Source: Hippopus hippopus (taxonomy: Eukaryota; Mollusca; Bivalvia; Cardiida; Cardiidae). From it: DNA of 64,000 nucleotides. Where the stretch lies: contig OX328108.1 in NCBI GenBank assembly GCA_946811185.2, forward strand, positions 2,069,501 through 2,133,500, in the 5' to 3' direction. Below the pieces are notes generated by a model, which made no database searches, was not told where the DNA came from, and saw only the letters and a list, made by a program, of their open reading frames with translations. The first letter of the stretch is position 1, and each line of letters begins with the position of its first letter. Of the stretch, positions 24,001 through 36,000 are shown piece by piece. The position numbers were made by a program, and so were the translations under genes.

Positions 24001-27000
24001 ATGTTGAAAATTGAGTTAGAACACCATACAATCGATCAATCAATACAGTATTTCATAAAGTGACTGTCAGTCAGGTGTCTCAGGTGGAAACAAAATGGGG
24101 AAAAAAATATGCAGTTACTGTAGTTGATTGATGACATGTTTTCTGTTGAATTATTCAGAACTAATTATGTCACCATATATTAGATTAGCTATCGCAGTGC
24201 TAAGCAGTGTGTAACAAGATCCAACCGCATTGAAAGATGTAGACTTAAAAAGTTATTTCTCATCATATTCCACGGAATAAAATTTGTACTTGCATTGGAG
24301 AGTCTGCGGAGTTCCACTGCAGTTATATCAACTGTAAGGCCACTAATATGTCTTTGAAAGTGTAAAAGATCTTGTGGGATGGGAGAAAAGGCTGTTTATT
24401 AGCATTTCACTCTTTTCCTACTATGTTTTCAAAAACTTTATCCCTAGTCTTACGAACAAAGTCCGTAACAAAGAAACAAATGAACAAATGCATGGCTGAA
24501 ATACAAACCGCATCTGGCGGGATTCGAACCCATGGCGGACAAGATCCTCGTTTTTCGAGGTTTAAAAGACCAATACCTTAACTACTGAGCTAAAGAGATA
24601 TCTTTCTAACACAGTTGTTAGGTATTGTATTTAAATCGGGACGAAGCCATGCATGAAGGAGTGGTCTCCCGTAACACTAGGGTTGTTAACCGAAAGGATT
24701 GTTTAGTAAAGGGTTAAATCAACATTTTACGTAGTCCTTCTAAATGTGTTATATAGGCCAGAGCAGTCTGATGCCATACTAACCAGTCAACGAAATAATA
24801 CACATTTAAATGCCCCTGAGAAAAAAAAACATTGTCAAAAAAGTAGACAATGCTGGTAACCAGCATTGTCTAGTTTTCTCACAATTTTTTCTCCCCATCC
24901 AAAGACAAATACCTGGAATTGTGAAACATTTTATTAAATAAGTCATCTTCAAAAGCTTTTGATCAAGTCTAAAATTTTGTTGTTTGTTAATGGGTTATGA
25001 TTAAGATATTCTGTGTCGGGCAATCTAATTGGCCAAGCAATTCTCTATAAGCCTAATTAGCCAAGATATTGTGTCAGGCAATTTAATTGGCAAAGATGTT
25101 CTGTGTCAGCCAATCTAATTGGCCAGGATGTTCTGTGTCAGCCAGTGAGATGGCTAGTATTTAAAACAACAATTTGCTGGTGAGAGAGAGGAATTAATCC
25201 TATCACAATGTCTATCATCAACCCTCGGAAAGAGATCGGATGAGTTGGGGATTCCCTGGTTTTAACTCCTATGCATTATGAGCTAAGCTACGAACCAAAT
25301 CAAATCAAATTGAAAGATGTGTCCACAAATATTTATACAACTACCTGAATGATAACAGACTTTTGACGAAGTATCAGTCCGGATTTATCAAAGGTGACTC
25401 GACTACCAACCAATTAATTTTTATCTATGATGACATAAACCGAGCTTTGGACGAAGGACTTGAGGTCCGTACCGTGTTCTGTGACATCTCCAAAGCGTTT
25501 GATCGAGTGTGGCACAGAGGTCTCCTCCACAAACTGTCTTCGCTTGGTATCTGTGGACCTGTCCTCAAATGGTTTTCTTCTTACTTAACATTACGGAAAC
25601 AACGTGTTGTTTGCTCTAACGTTTCGTCAGACTGGTCTATTATCAATGCTGGTGTCCCCCAGGGCTCCATTTTAGGGCCTTTATTATTCCTAATTTATAT
25701 AAACGACATAGTGTCCCAAATCAACACTAACGTTCGTCTTTTTGCCGACGATACCAGTTTGTATGTAATTGTGGAAACACCAGATCAGGCAGCGACAGCT
25801 CTTAACACAGACCTTGAAGCTGTTCATTGTTGGTCTAAAACCTGGCTAGTTTCTTTCAATCCTTCAAAAACAGAGTCTATTATATTTTCAAGGAAACGAA
25901 AGAAACCTGAACATCCTTCCCTTTACATGAATAATGTGGCCATAAAAAATGTATCCTCACATATGCATCTTGGTGTTACTTTTTCTGAAGACCTGAAATG
26001 GTCATCCCATATATCTTTTATACTTAAGAAAGCTTGGCAGAGAATTGGAATGATGAAAACTGTCAAACATTTCTTAAATAGGTCTAGCCTCGAACGAATG
26101 TACTTTTCTTTTATTCGACCTCTCTTAGAATATTCAGATGTTGTCTGGGATAATTGCACAGAAACCTTGAAACATGAAATCGAGGCAGTACACAACGAAG
26201 CAGCTAGAATTGTTACTGGTGCTACTAAATATTGTAACATCCAGAAACTCCTATGCGATCTTAAGTGGGAAACACTAGCAGCAAGAAGACGTAAACATAG
26301 ACTCATTTTACTTTATAAAATGTTAAACGGTCTATCACCCACGTACCTGTCAAATCTTATCCCTGGGCGTGATCAAACCGATCCTGGAAGATACAATTTA
26401 AGGAGTATCAGGTGTGTAAACGCAAGGACCCAATCCTACAGCTCTTCTTTTTTACCTCGCACAATTCGGGAATGGAATACCTTGCCACAAAGTACAAGAA
26501 ACGCCGCGTCCTTATCACAGTTTAAATCAGTATTAAACCGCACCTTACAAAAATCATCTCCATTGCTTAATTTTGGGACACGAAAGGGACAGATCTTACA
26601 TGCACGCTTACGCTTAGGATGTAGTTCGCTTAACCATGATCTACACAGACGATCTCTAATCGACTCACCATTATGTTCCTGTGGCCAAATCGAAACTGTA
26701 GATCACTACCTTCTTTATTGTCCTAAGTATCATCAGCTACGTAATCAAAATTTTTATGATATTCCATGTCCGCTTATCACTTCCAATTTATTAAATGGAA
26801 ACAAACACCTTATCTTTGAACAAAACAAGTACATATTTGCTTGTGTCCATCACTTTATTTTAGCGTCAAAAAGATTTTCTTCATAGGCTGGGTGTCTGGA
26901 GCCAGTCGTCATCTCAATCTCCGTTGCTACGATTCAATAACCTAAATCCACCTGTATATTACGCTTTGTGAACTCCCAAGTGAAGGGAGAAGAAAACAGG

Positions 27001-30000
27001 AAGTGGTTATCATTTCTATATTTTTTGTCTTTATTTTCGGTATCATATCTACTTTCTTTACTTTAAAGCTATGGCATCTCAATATGTGGTATTTTTTAAT
27101 AAGTATGAAAACATCTTTAGGAGAGGAATTAATATAAGTTATTCTTAGCTTGTTTTCCAATCCTACCTATCAACCTTTGAAACTTGTTATACCATGTATC
27201 ATTTCTTTTATTTTACATGTGTATTTGTATCAACATAATAAATAAAGTTTAAACTAAATCAAATCATTTATTTGCCTATGAGGCCTGGTGTTACACAAGG
27301 AAGGACAAAATATTGCATTGACCTGGCATTTGGGTCAATATTTTACCCTAATATATCCCTGAGTGTTTATTCTACTTTAAATCCTCATACCTTATCCTTT
27401 ACCCTACACATTTGTACTCAGTCCATATTTACCAACCATTCTTAAGAAGATTCTTAGTCTTATTCTCTAAGATTTTCTAAAATTGAAAGTAACACAACTT
27501 CTGATTGGCTAAACCAAATGGTTTAGCCAATCAGAAGTTGTGTTTCTTTCAAATTTTGAAAACTCTGGAGAAGAAAACTAAGAACCTTCCTTAGCATTGT
27601 TGGTGAATATGGGCCACAATAGCAAAATTAATAACTTTTCTTAAAATTTTGGAAACAATAACGAAATGGATCAGAACAAGCCTCATTTATGTGCGTGTCT
27701 ATACAATATTTTCCTTACACATTCTATTTCTGTTTTATTTCAATTACCCGGTATGTGTTATTGTGGTAGAGACTAAAGTTGTCATGAAATATCACTGGTG
27801 GTACGAAGTGTTTGTCAGTACAGGATTATGGTCAATAAAACAGTGATCTAAGGTCAACAAATACATTACCTGTGTTAAAATCTTAACCGATTATCAAATA
27901 ATCCGGTATATTAACAGCCCTGGGGAAGAGCCCGGCCAGATAGCTCAGTGGTTAGGGTATCGAACTCGTGACCGGGTGGTTGTGAGATTTATGCCCGGTT
28001 GAGGCAAACTTTCTTTCTGGCTATTTTTCATCTCTCACCTTTGATGCATGTGAAAATGTAGGCAGTGACTTGGAAAGAAAGTTGTGTCAGTACTAGGGTG
28101 AGGAAGCCAGGAAATACATACGTAGGTGCACTGAGATATTACCTAAGCTATTAAAACGGCATTAAACTCCAATTCAAAGCCCTGGGGAAGAAGACTGCTG
28201 AAAACATTGTAGCAAAAGGAGAAAATGCTGGTAACCAGTATACCAGCATTTTCTCCTTTTCCCACAATGATTTCTACCCTTTCAAAGCTAAGTTTAATAA
28301 TTTGAGCAACATTAGATTATATCGACGGCAAGTGTTTTCAGTTTGGAAGAGTCTAAAACTTTGTCATGTGATAAATATCATGAGAAAAGGAGGAAATCCT
28401 CATAGACATAAGACTGATCAAGTCTGTCCAACACCTTGTCCAGGAGGCAGTCTAAATGTTTGTTTGAATTGAGCTTTACAGCCCTTTCTAGAGTTTTTGT
28501 CATATAACAGCTTGCGTTATTTCAGTCTTTGCTGGATTTTGCTTCTACTAGCCTCTAGGCTCTTTTTTTTTATATTTAAAAGCTGCATATATAGAATAAC
28601 ATAGTGTTAAATGCTGCATATACAGAATAAACAAAAAGTTCCAAAAGAATGTGCTTTTTTGAATGCTGTAGATTACTATTGTGCTCAAACAATGCATTAT
28701 TTAACCTTTTACATAATGCTGAATTTAAATGAGCCAGAGGAAAAGGGCCGGTAACCAGAATTTTCTCCTTTTCCCACAGTGTTTTCTATTCTTCCAAAGA
28801 CAAACTAATCATGTTAGTCTTGTTAAATTTGTCATCTGCAAATGCTTTGAATTTCGACAATTCTAAAATTCTGCTGTTTGGGTAAAGAGTTAATTTATTT
28901 CTTTATAAATTTCAGTTCAAGTATTCAAAGAAGAAGGATGTGCTGTGCATGATCATCGGAACCCTGTCTGCTATGATACACGGGTCAGCATTTCCCCTCA
29001 TGATCATCGTGTTTGGTGAGATGATAGATATTTTTGTCATTAGCGGAGAATACGCTCTTGTGGTCGATTACCTACAGTCACTTGGAATTCTGGCAAGTCT
29101 GGGATTTACTGAGGATCAAGTTATTAAAGATCCGGAACTACTGAAGTAAGTTGTATTGAATTAGTTTACTTATTTTAGTTTAAACATATTTATTTAACAT
29201 CAATTGAGAAACAAGCTCGTACAACTTATACTAATCTTTGTCGATTCTGCTTCCTGGGAACTGCACCAGTACTCACGCTGAATGTGTGGGTCAGTGAACA
29301 GTCCCAAAGTTGACATCCACTCGCGGGTATCAAACTTGGGACTTTATGGTTACGAGGCCGACAATCTACTTCACAACTACGGACACCACACTTGCATATT
29401 TTCCAGTCATAGTATTCTTGAAAGTCAATGTAGTGTCACTATTGTATGAATCTAGGACGTTTTGGCTTAGGACAATATGGCCTACGCATTTTAGCAAGCA
29501 GAAAAAAATATTAGACGGGACAATTTGGCCATATCAATACATGTACATGTATTATCAGCATATTTTCTGAAATTTCATTACATGTGATTAAACTGATTGA
29601 TTGTATGGTGTTTAATGCCATTTTCAACATTGTCTTGCTTATATAATGGTTTCCAGTGCACCTATCCATGCTTTCCTGGTAATTCTTTTACCATTACTCC
29701 GTATAATATTTATTTCCAAGTCACTGGCTGCTTTCCCACAGAACTATTATTGAAACAATGATCAGAGGCTAGGAAGGAATGAATCTGGCCGCAATGGCTT
29801 TAGTTAGTCCAGGGAAAGAAATTGACCCAGCTGGGGATTCAAACCAGCAAGCCTGTGGTCTCAAGTCCTGTACACTACTGAGGCTTGGCACATAAGAGGT
29901 GGAAGCTGGTATTGTTGTGTTACCTTTCACCTTAAAGGTATTTGTATCCTCAATCAAACTATTCCATGTAATCACAGCACTGGAAAAGGGCTTTTGAAAA

Positions 30001-33000
30001 CATTGTGCAAAAGGAGAAAATGCTGGTAAACAGCATTTTCTCCTTTTCGCACAATGCTTTCTATGCCTTCAAAGACAAATATCATCACTTGAGCCACAAT
30101 TAATTTGTTGTCTACAAATGCTTTCTACTGCTTTTGATAAACCTAAAATGTTGTCATCTGATGAGAGTTAATGATTCTTCTGAGTCGAAGATCTAGCTGT
30201 TAGCACTGAGCTCTGGTAGCACAGTTGATAGCATACAGGACTTGAGATCAGGAAGTCGCTGGTTCAAATTCCCAGCTCATTATTTATGTCATGGCAGCCA
30301 GTACACCTATTTATGCTTTCCTGGTTTTTTTTTTTTTTTTTTTGCCTGTACTTTACACAAAATTCTTCAGAAGCAACTGGCTGCTTTCCCATATAACCAT
30401 CATCCGAACAATGATCAGCAGTGAGAGAAGATTTAATCATTCCCAATGACTACCATCAGTCTTTGGGAAGAAATTGGCCAAGCTGATGATATGAACCATC
30501 GAACTCCTGGGATTAAGTCCTGTAGGCTAATAACTGCGCAGCCGGACTCAGCTTATGATAATTCAGAATCAGACCTGTACATGGAATGATTTGAGTGGTA
30601 TACACACTAAACTGACCCCAATATTTCAGGCCTCACTATGCGACCATTTTGACACAGTCTAACAACACAGTCAACACTGGAACTATAGACAAAGCCATTG
30701 ACAATGATCTTCTAGAAGTGATGAGAAGATATGCTATCTATTATATAGGTAGGTGTCACTCTGTTTTAAGCCTTGAGTCCGTACCATACAACAAAATTTT
30801 GGACGTATATACAAACCCATTATGCGACCATTTTGACACAGTCTAACACTATAGTCAACACTGGAACTATAGACAAAGCCATTGACAATGATATTTAGAA
30901 GTGATGAGAAGATATGCTATCTATTATATAGGTACGTACTGTTGTCACTCAGTTTTAATTCTTAAAGCACATTTCACAACTTAAGTTGCTTTTGCGGCCA
31001 GTTTAGATCAAGATCAGTCTGCACAAAATGTGTTTTCTGATCTTTGATGTACACTTTCCGCACTCTGAGCATTCTGGACAAAAGCAATGAAAATTTTTTG
31101 CAGGAGACATGTTTAATGATGCTTTAAGAAATTGTTAGTGATAGGGTGAAAAACATTGTGGGGAAAGGAGAGGGTGAAAAACATTGTGGGGAAAGGAGGA
31201 AATACTTGGCAATAAAGTAAATCTTTGGTTGGATGAAAATTAAACTGGACATTATCAGGCACCCCTGAACCATAACAAGACCTAAATATTGTAATTTTAT
31301 GTCTATCTTTTATGTTTTTGCTCCGCAAAGTTTTGGTATCTAATGGGAACACACTTCTGATCTAAAGATGAATGTGCATGACTGTTTTCAAAAGTCTGCT
31401 TGCTCAAAATTATGCTGAATGTTTGATTCAGGACACCTGCCTTAAAAGGCAGTGGTTAACTTTAGAAACCACATCAGACTGCATTTTTAGCAGTCTGATC
31501 TTGATCTACACTGTCTGCAAAAGCATCTTAAAATGTGGTCATTAAAATCTTGTACTTTCCAGCTATCGGTGGTGGAGTCATAGTTTTAGGATATCTACAA
31601 GTTACAATGTGGATGATTGCATCGGAGCGACAAACCCATCGTATACGTAAACTGTTTTACAAGAACATTCTACGACAGAACATTGGCTGGTTTGATACTC
31701 AGGAATCGGGAGAATTGAACACAAGAATTTCAGGGTAACTGAATTTAAACTCTTTACCAGGGCCCAGTTTCACAAAAAAACTTAAGTTTCTTATTTTGCT
31801 CAAGTCTGCTGACGAACCCCATTCCTGACTTAAGTTGAGTTTGTTACTTGTTACCCATTTTACTAATATTAACAGACTTAGGAAACATTCTAAAATACTA
31901 AGCTGAGACAACATTTCATATTCAACTCTGCAAAATAATGGACTTAATGTGTCAACTGATGATTTGACAATGTTTCTAGAGGCTGTTAATGTTACTGAAA
32001 TGTGTCTGATATAATGAAGTCAGCTTACGAGGGTTGTTCGATATGTAATGTGTATTGTACCACAGCGCGATAACGCTTTGCACGATTTCGTGGATGATGA
32101 TACACTTGAATAGCTCTATTCAATACCTTTCCAACGGTATAAACACGAGCCTTCAGCTCCACATAGTTTTAAACTTATAGTCATTTCAATAGAGCTAGTC
32201 GTTGACCACTGTTGTAAAAATGGTTGGGAAACGGATTAAGAATATTGAAGAAATTAGAGCTTATATAAAAGTTCGCACAAAACTCGGTCATTTGGTAATG
32301 CAGATTTTTACTGAATTGGGGGAAGTTTATGGGTCTGATAAGGTATCTTATGAGACAGTTCGTAGTTGGAGAAAGAAATTTCTGACTGGCACAAAGTCCG
32401 TCAAAGATGCAGCAAAATCTGGCCAACCTGTGACTTTAACAGGCAAGGCAAATGTCTCAAAAGTCAGGGAAATAATTGAAAGTGATGGCAGATACATGAT
32501 TCGTGATATTGCCAACGCTATTGGCATATCGCTATCGCGGGTGCATTTCATTTTGAAGCGTATTTTGAAAGTACAAAAGATTTCTGCCAGATGGATACCT
32601 CATATATTGACAGATGACCAAAAACGGGTACGAGTACAAAAACGCTAAGCAATTGCTCAAAATGTTTCCCAAATTCAATCAAAGACAATTTGCAAACATT
32701 GTTACTGGTGACAAAACATGGGTTCACTATTTCGAACCAGTAAGAAAAATTGGAAACAAAATATGGCTAACTAAACACGGTAGAAGGCCTGTAGTTGCCA
32801 AAAGAAGCACAAGCACAAAGAAGGTTCTTTATTGCATATTCTTCTCATGTGATGGTATAGCCGTACAAATTCCGGTGCCGAAGGGCAAAAGTGTTACAGG
32901 TCGGTATTACCGAGATGTTATACTAAAAAAGCTCAAGAAATATTATCTTAAATGACGCCCTGTGTCAGGATTTAGGCATGTTCGTCTACTTCATGTTAAT

Positions 33001-36000
33001 GCTCCATCACATACATCTAAGCTTGTGAAGCAATTTTTGAAGTCGGAGAAAGTTACCGTCTTGCCACACCCACCATACTCTCCAGATCTAGCCCCATGCG
33101 ACTTTTTCCTTTTTCCAAAACCTAAAAAGTTCTTATCTGGTCGTCGTTACAAGTCCCGACAAGCCCTTGGCTCAGCCATCAGTCAGTGCCTCAGAGGTCT
33201 ACCTAAATCAGCGTACCGTGACGCATTTCATAAATGGATTCAGAGATTGAAATTATGTATTTCAAAGCGCGGAGAATACTTTGATGTAATGTTCATTTCA
33301 CTATTTGAGTCGAATGCTTTTGAGATATCGTACAATACACATTACATATCGAACAACCCTCGTAGGTTGGAAAATGAATATATTTGTGGACTTGGGGAAA
33401 ATAAGAGACTTGATTTTTTTGGTGAAACTGGACCCAGGTGAAAAACTTTTTACACTTATCTGAGTTGAAAGAACAGTAAATACCATCTAAAATTTGAAAC
33501 TTATGTTTGAAAGGGTAGAAAACATTGTGAGTAAAGGAGAAAATGCTGGTGACCAGCATTTTCTCCTTTTTGCACAATGTTTTCAACAGCCTTCTTCCTC
33601 AAGGTTGTTAAAACAATGGGACAGTGTGGTAAGGGCTTGATGTATGTTCAAAAGATTGTTGTTTGACCTGTCCAAAGCCTCCAGTTATAATGATTTTCAA
33701 TAAATCTTTTTAAGTTTATGTACATAAAAGGTAAAGATAAATACTACTTGTACTTGTTGACTTGAACCTTCATCAAAGTTTGGGCACTGTTTGTAATTGT
33801 CATTGAAATCTTTGTGGGAAATAACCAGGTTGATTCCATATGATCGGGGGATCTTTAACAGTTTACTGTTTATTATCATGTCTTACGTTTCCGTCATACC
33901 TTATTTGAACACCCGTGGTCAAATGAAATGGCCTTGATTTGAGCATTTTAACAGCATTCAAAATCTGAAACTTATGTTTGAAAGAGTTGAAAACTTTGTT
34001 GGAAAAGGAAAAAATGCTGGTTACTAGCATTTTCTTCTTTTCCCATAATGTTTTCAGAAGCCTTCTCATTCAGGGTCTTAAGAACTCAGGATCTTTACCA
34101 AACGACAATTGTTGGACTAGTCCAAATTGAAAGTCGCTGATTGGAAAGGAATTAGACAAAGGGAAGAGGGGAAGAAGGACAGAGAGAGAGACAGAGACAG
34201 AGAATGTACTGGTATTGAGATTGATAAAGATTTAGGGAAATGGAGAAATTTGCCAGTTCTTGGCTTTTCACCATATTTTGTATATTTGCCCATTTCATTG
34301 AGCTTTTACAACACAATCCCAAATTTTAAAGACCCTGAAGAATGTGGCTTTTGAAATCATAATTGGGAAAGGAGAATATGTTGGAAACCAGCATATTGGT
34401 CTTTTCCAACAATGTTTTCTACCCTTTGAAAGAGAAATTTTATGTTTTGAATAACATTTGATTTTTTTGTATACAAATGTTTTCAGTTTTGGCCAGGCCA
34501 AAATTTTGTTCTGTCACATGAAAATATTGATTAAATATTTGATTATTTCTGAGTTATAAATTTGCAATCTGTGTTAAGCAGTCAAGTACTGAACTTACAT
34601 TTACTTGTTTTTCTTGGTTTTCATGTAAAGATCAGACTGCACATATCTTGGAGTTATGTTTTTATCATATTTGTAACCCATTCTTGTCAAGACACCCTCA
34701 AAGTAGCAATAGTTAATTATACCCCCGCAAAACGAATGTTTTCGGGGGTATACTGGAATCAGCCTGTGTGTCCATCTGTGTGTCTGTCTGTGTACAAAAT
34801 ATTAGTAATTTTGTGTCGCGAACTCCTCCTACAGTTTTGCTGCTATTGTATTGAAAGTTTGTTGATACATTGATCATATGCTGAAGTTGTGCAAGACGCA
34901 GTTTTCAATCATGTACTCCCTATGATTCCAGAGTAATCTCCCCTTGAACTTAGACAATTTTTTGTCAAATTGCCTGTTTTTGTTAAAGCGCTGGTGGAGG
35001 TATTAAGTCACATTCAGTGACAGCTCTAGTTCTTTCTACTAAGGCTTCATATGTTCAACTATGTCTTTGCTGAGTGAAAAGGGGGTTTCATGGGTCTGCA
35101 AAAACTATGTTTTTAAAAGCTTTCTTTCTCAGGGTTGTTATTTTTCCACTTGGGACAGACTGCATGCTTAACTTTTTACCAAACGACAAATTTTTGGACT
35201 GGACCAAATTCAAAGCATCTGCAGACAACAAATTAAAGCTTGTTAATATGATGATTTCTGACTTTGATTGGGTAGGAAATATTGTGGGAAAAGGAGAAAA
35301 TGCTGGTTACCAGCATTTTCTCCTTTTCCCACAATGTTTTCTATAGGCTTCTTTCTCAGGGTCGTTAAAAGTCGTGTGGTAAAGAGTTAACCCTTATCCT
35401 GCTAAATAACTAAATAGAAATTTTCAATTTAATAGCAAAAATCCAAATATTGCTTTTTCAAAGTTATGTTTTAGGTAATACTATCTCCTTATCAGACAGT
35501 GTAGATCCAAGATCAGACTGCAAGTTCTGTGCAGTCTGATCATGATCTACACTATCCACAAAAGGTCAGTGAGTCGCGCTTAGCAGCCTAAGGGTTAATC
35601 TTACACCACACAGTCCTGAGTTTTAACGACCCTTTGCAAGAAGGCTTTTGAAAACATTTAGGGAAAAGGATAAAATGCTGGTTACCAGCATTTTGAACCT
35701 GCATTTTCTCCTCCCAAAATGTTTTCTACCCTTTCAAGGATAAATTCCAATGATTGATCCACATTTAATCTGTTGTCTGCAATTGCTTTCAGTTCGGACA
35801 AGTCTAAAATTCTGTCGTTTGAAAAAGATTTAATATAGTTGACCAGTAATACATGTTTGACTATTGTATAACAGAGACATTTCTACGATCCATGACGGTA
35901 TAGGAGACAAATGTGGCAGTTTTTGTCAGTGGGTCAGTGGTGCCATTATTGGGGTCGTTATCGGTTTTGTATACGGTTGGGAACTCACTCTGGTCACCAT

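Larger units (their letters stand above)
31759..33436. mobile_element. Element with GGCCCAGTTTCAC inverted ends, split by mariner
   Basis: Left end ggcccagtttcacaaaaaaa; right end ttttttggtgaaactggacc. Internal sequence 31780-32025 and 33365-33415 has no coding potential. Confidence 0.65.
31746..33644 (-). mobile_element. PAL-1 copy carrying two nested insertions
   Basis: PAL-1 starts tttaaactctttaccag at 31746-31758 and resumes at 33437 (gtgaaaaactttttacactt) with palindrome 33511-33583, ending ggtaagggcttga. The interruption is an element with ggcccagtttcac / gtgaaactggaccc ends (31759-33436), itself split by a mariner. Confidence 0.7.

Noticed and set aside
24500..24600. Possible tRNA gene on the minus strand
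   Set aside because: A and B boxes are present but the same unit recurs at 52061, 52608 and 62636 within a longer repeat, so it is a SINE head.
25923..26306. Minus-strand 127-codon frame inside the LINE
   Set aside because: Antisense shadow of the reverse transcriptase frame.
34127..34354. 75-codon frame with [15 protein letters not shown]
   Set aside because: Comes from a gagacagagacaga simple tract and PAL-1 sequence.
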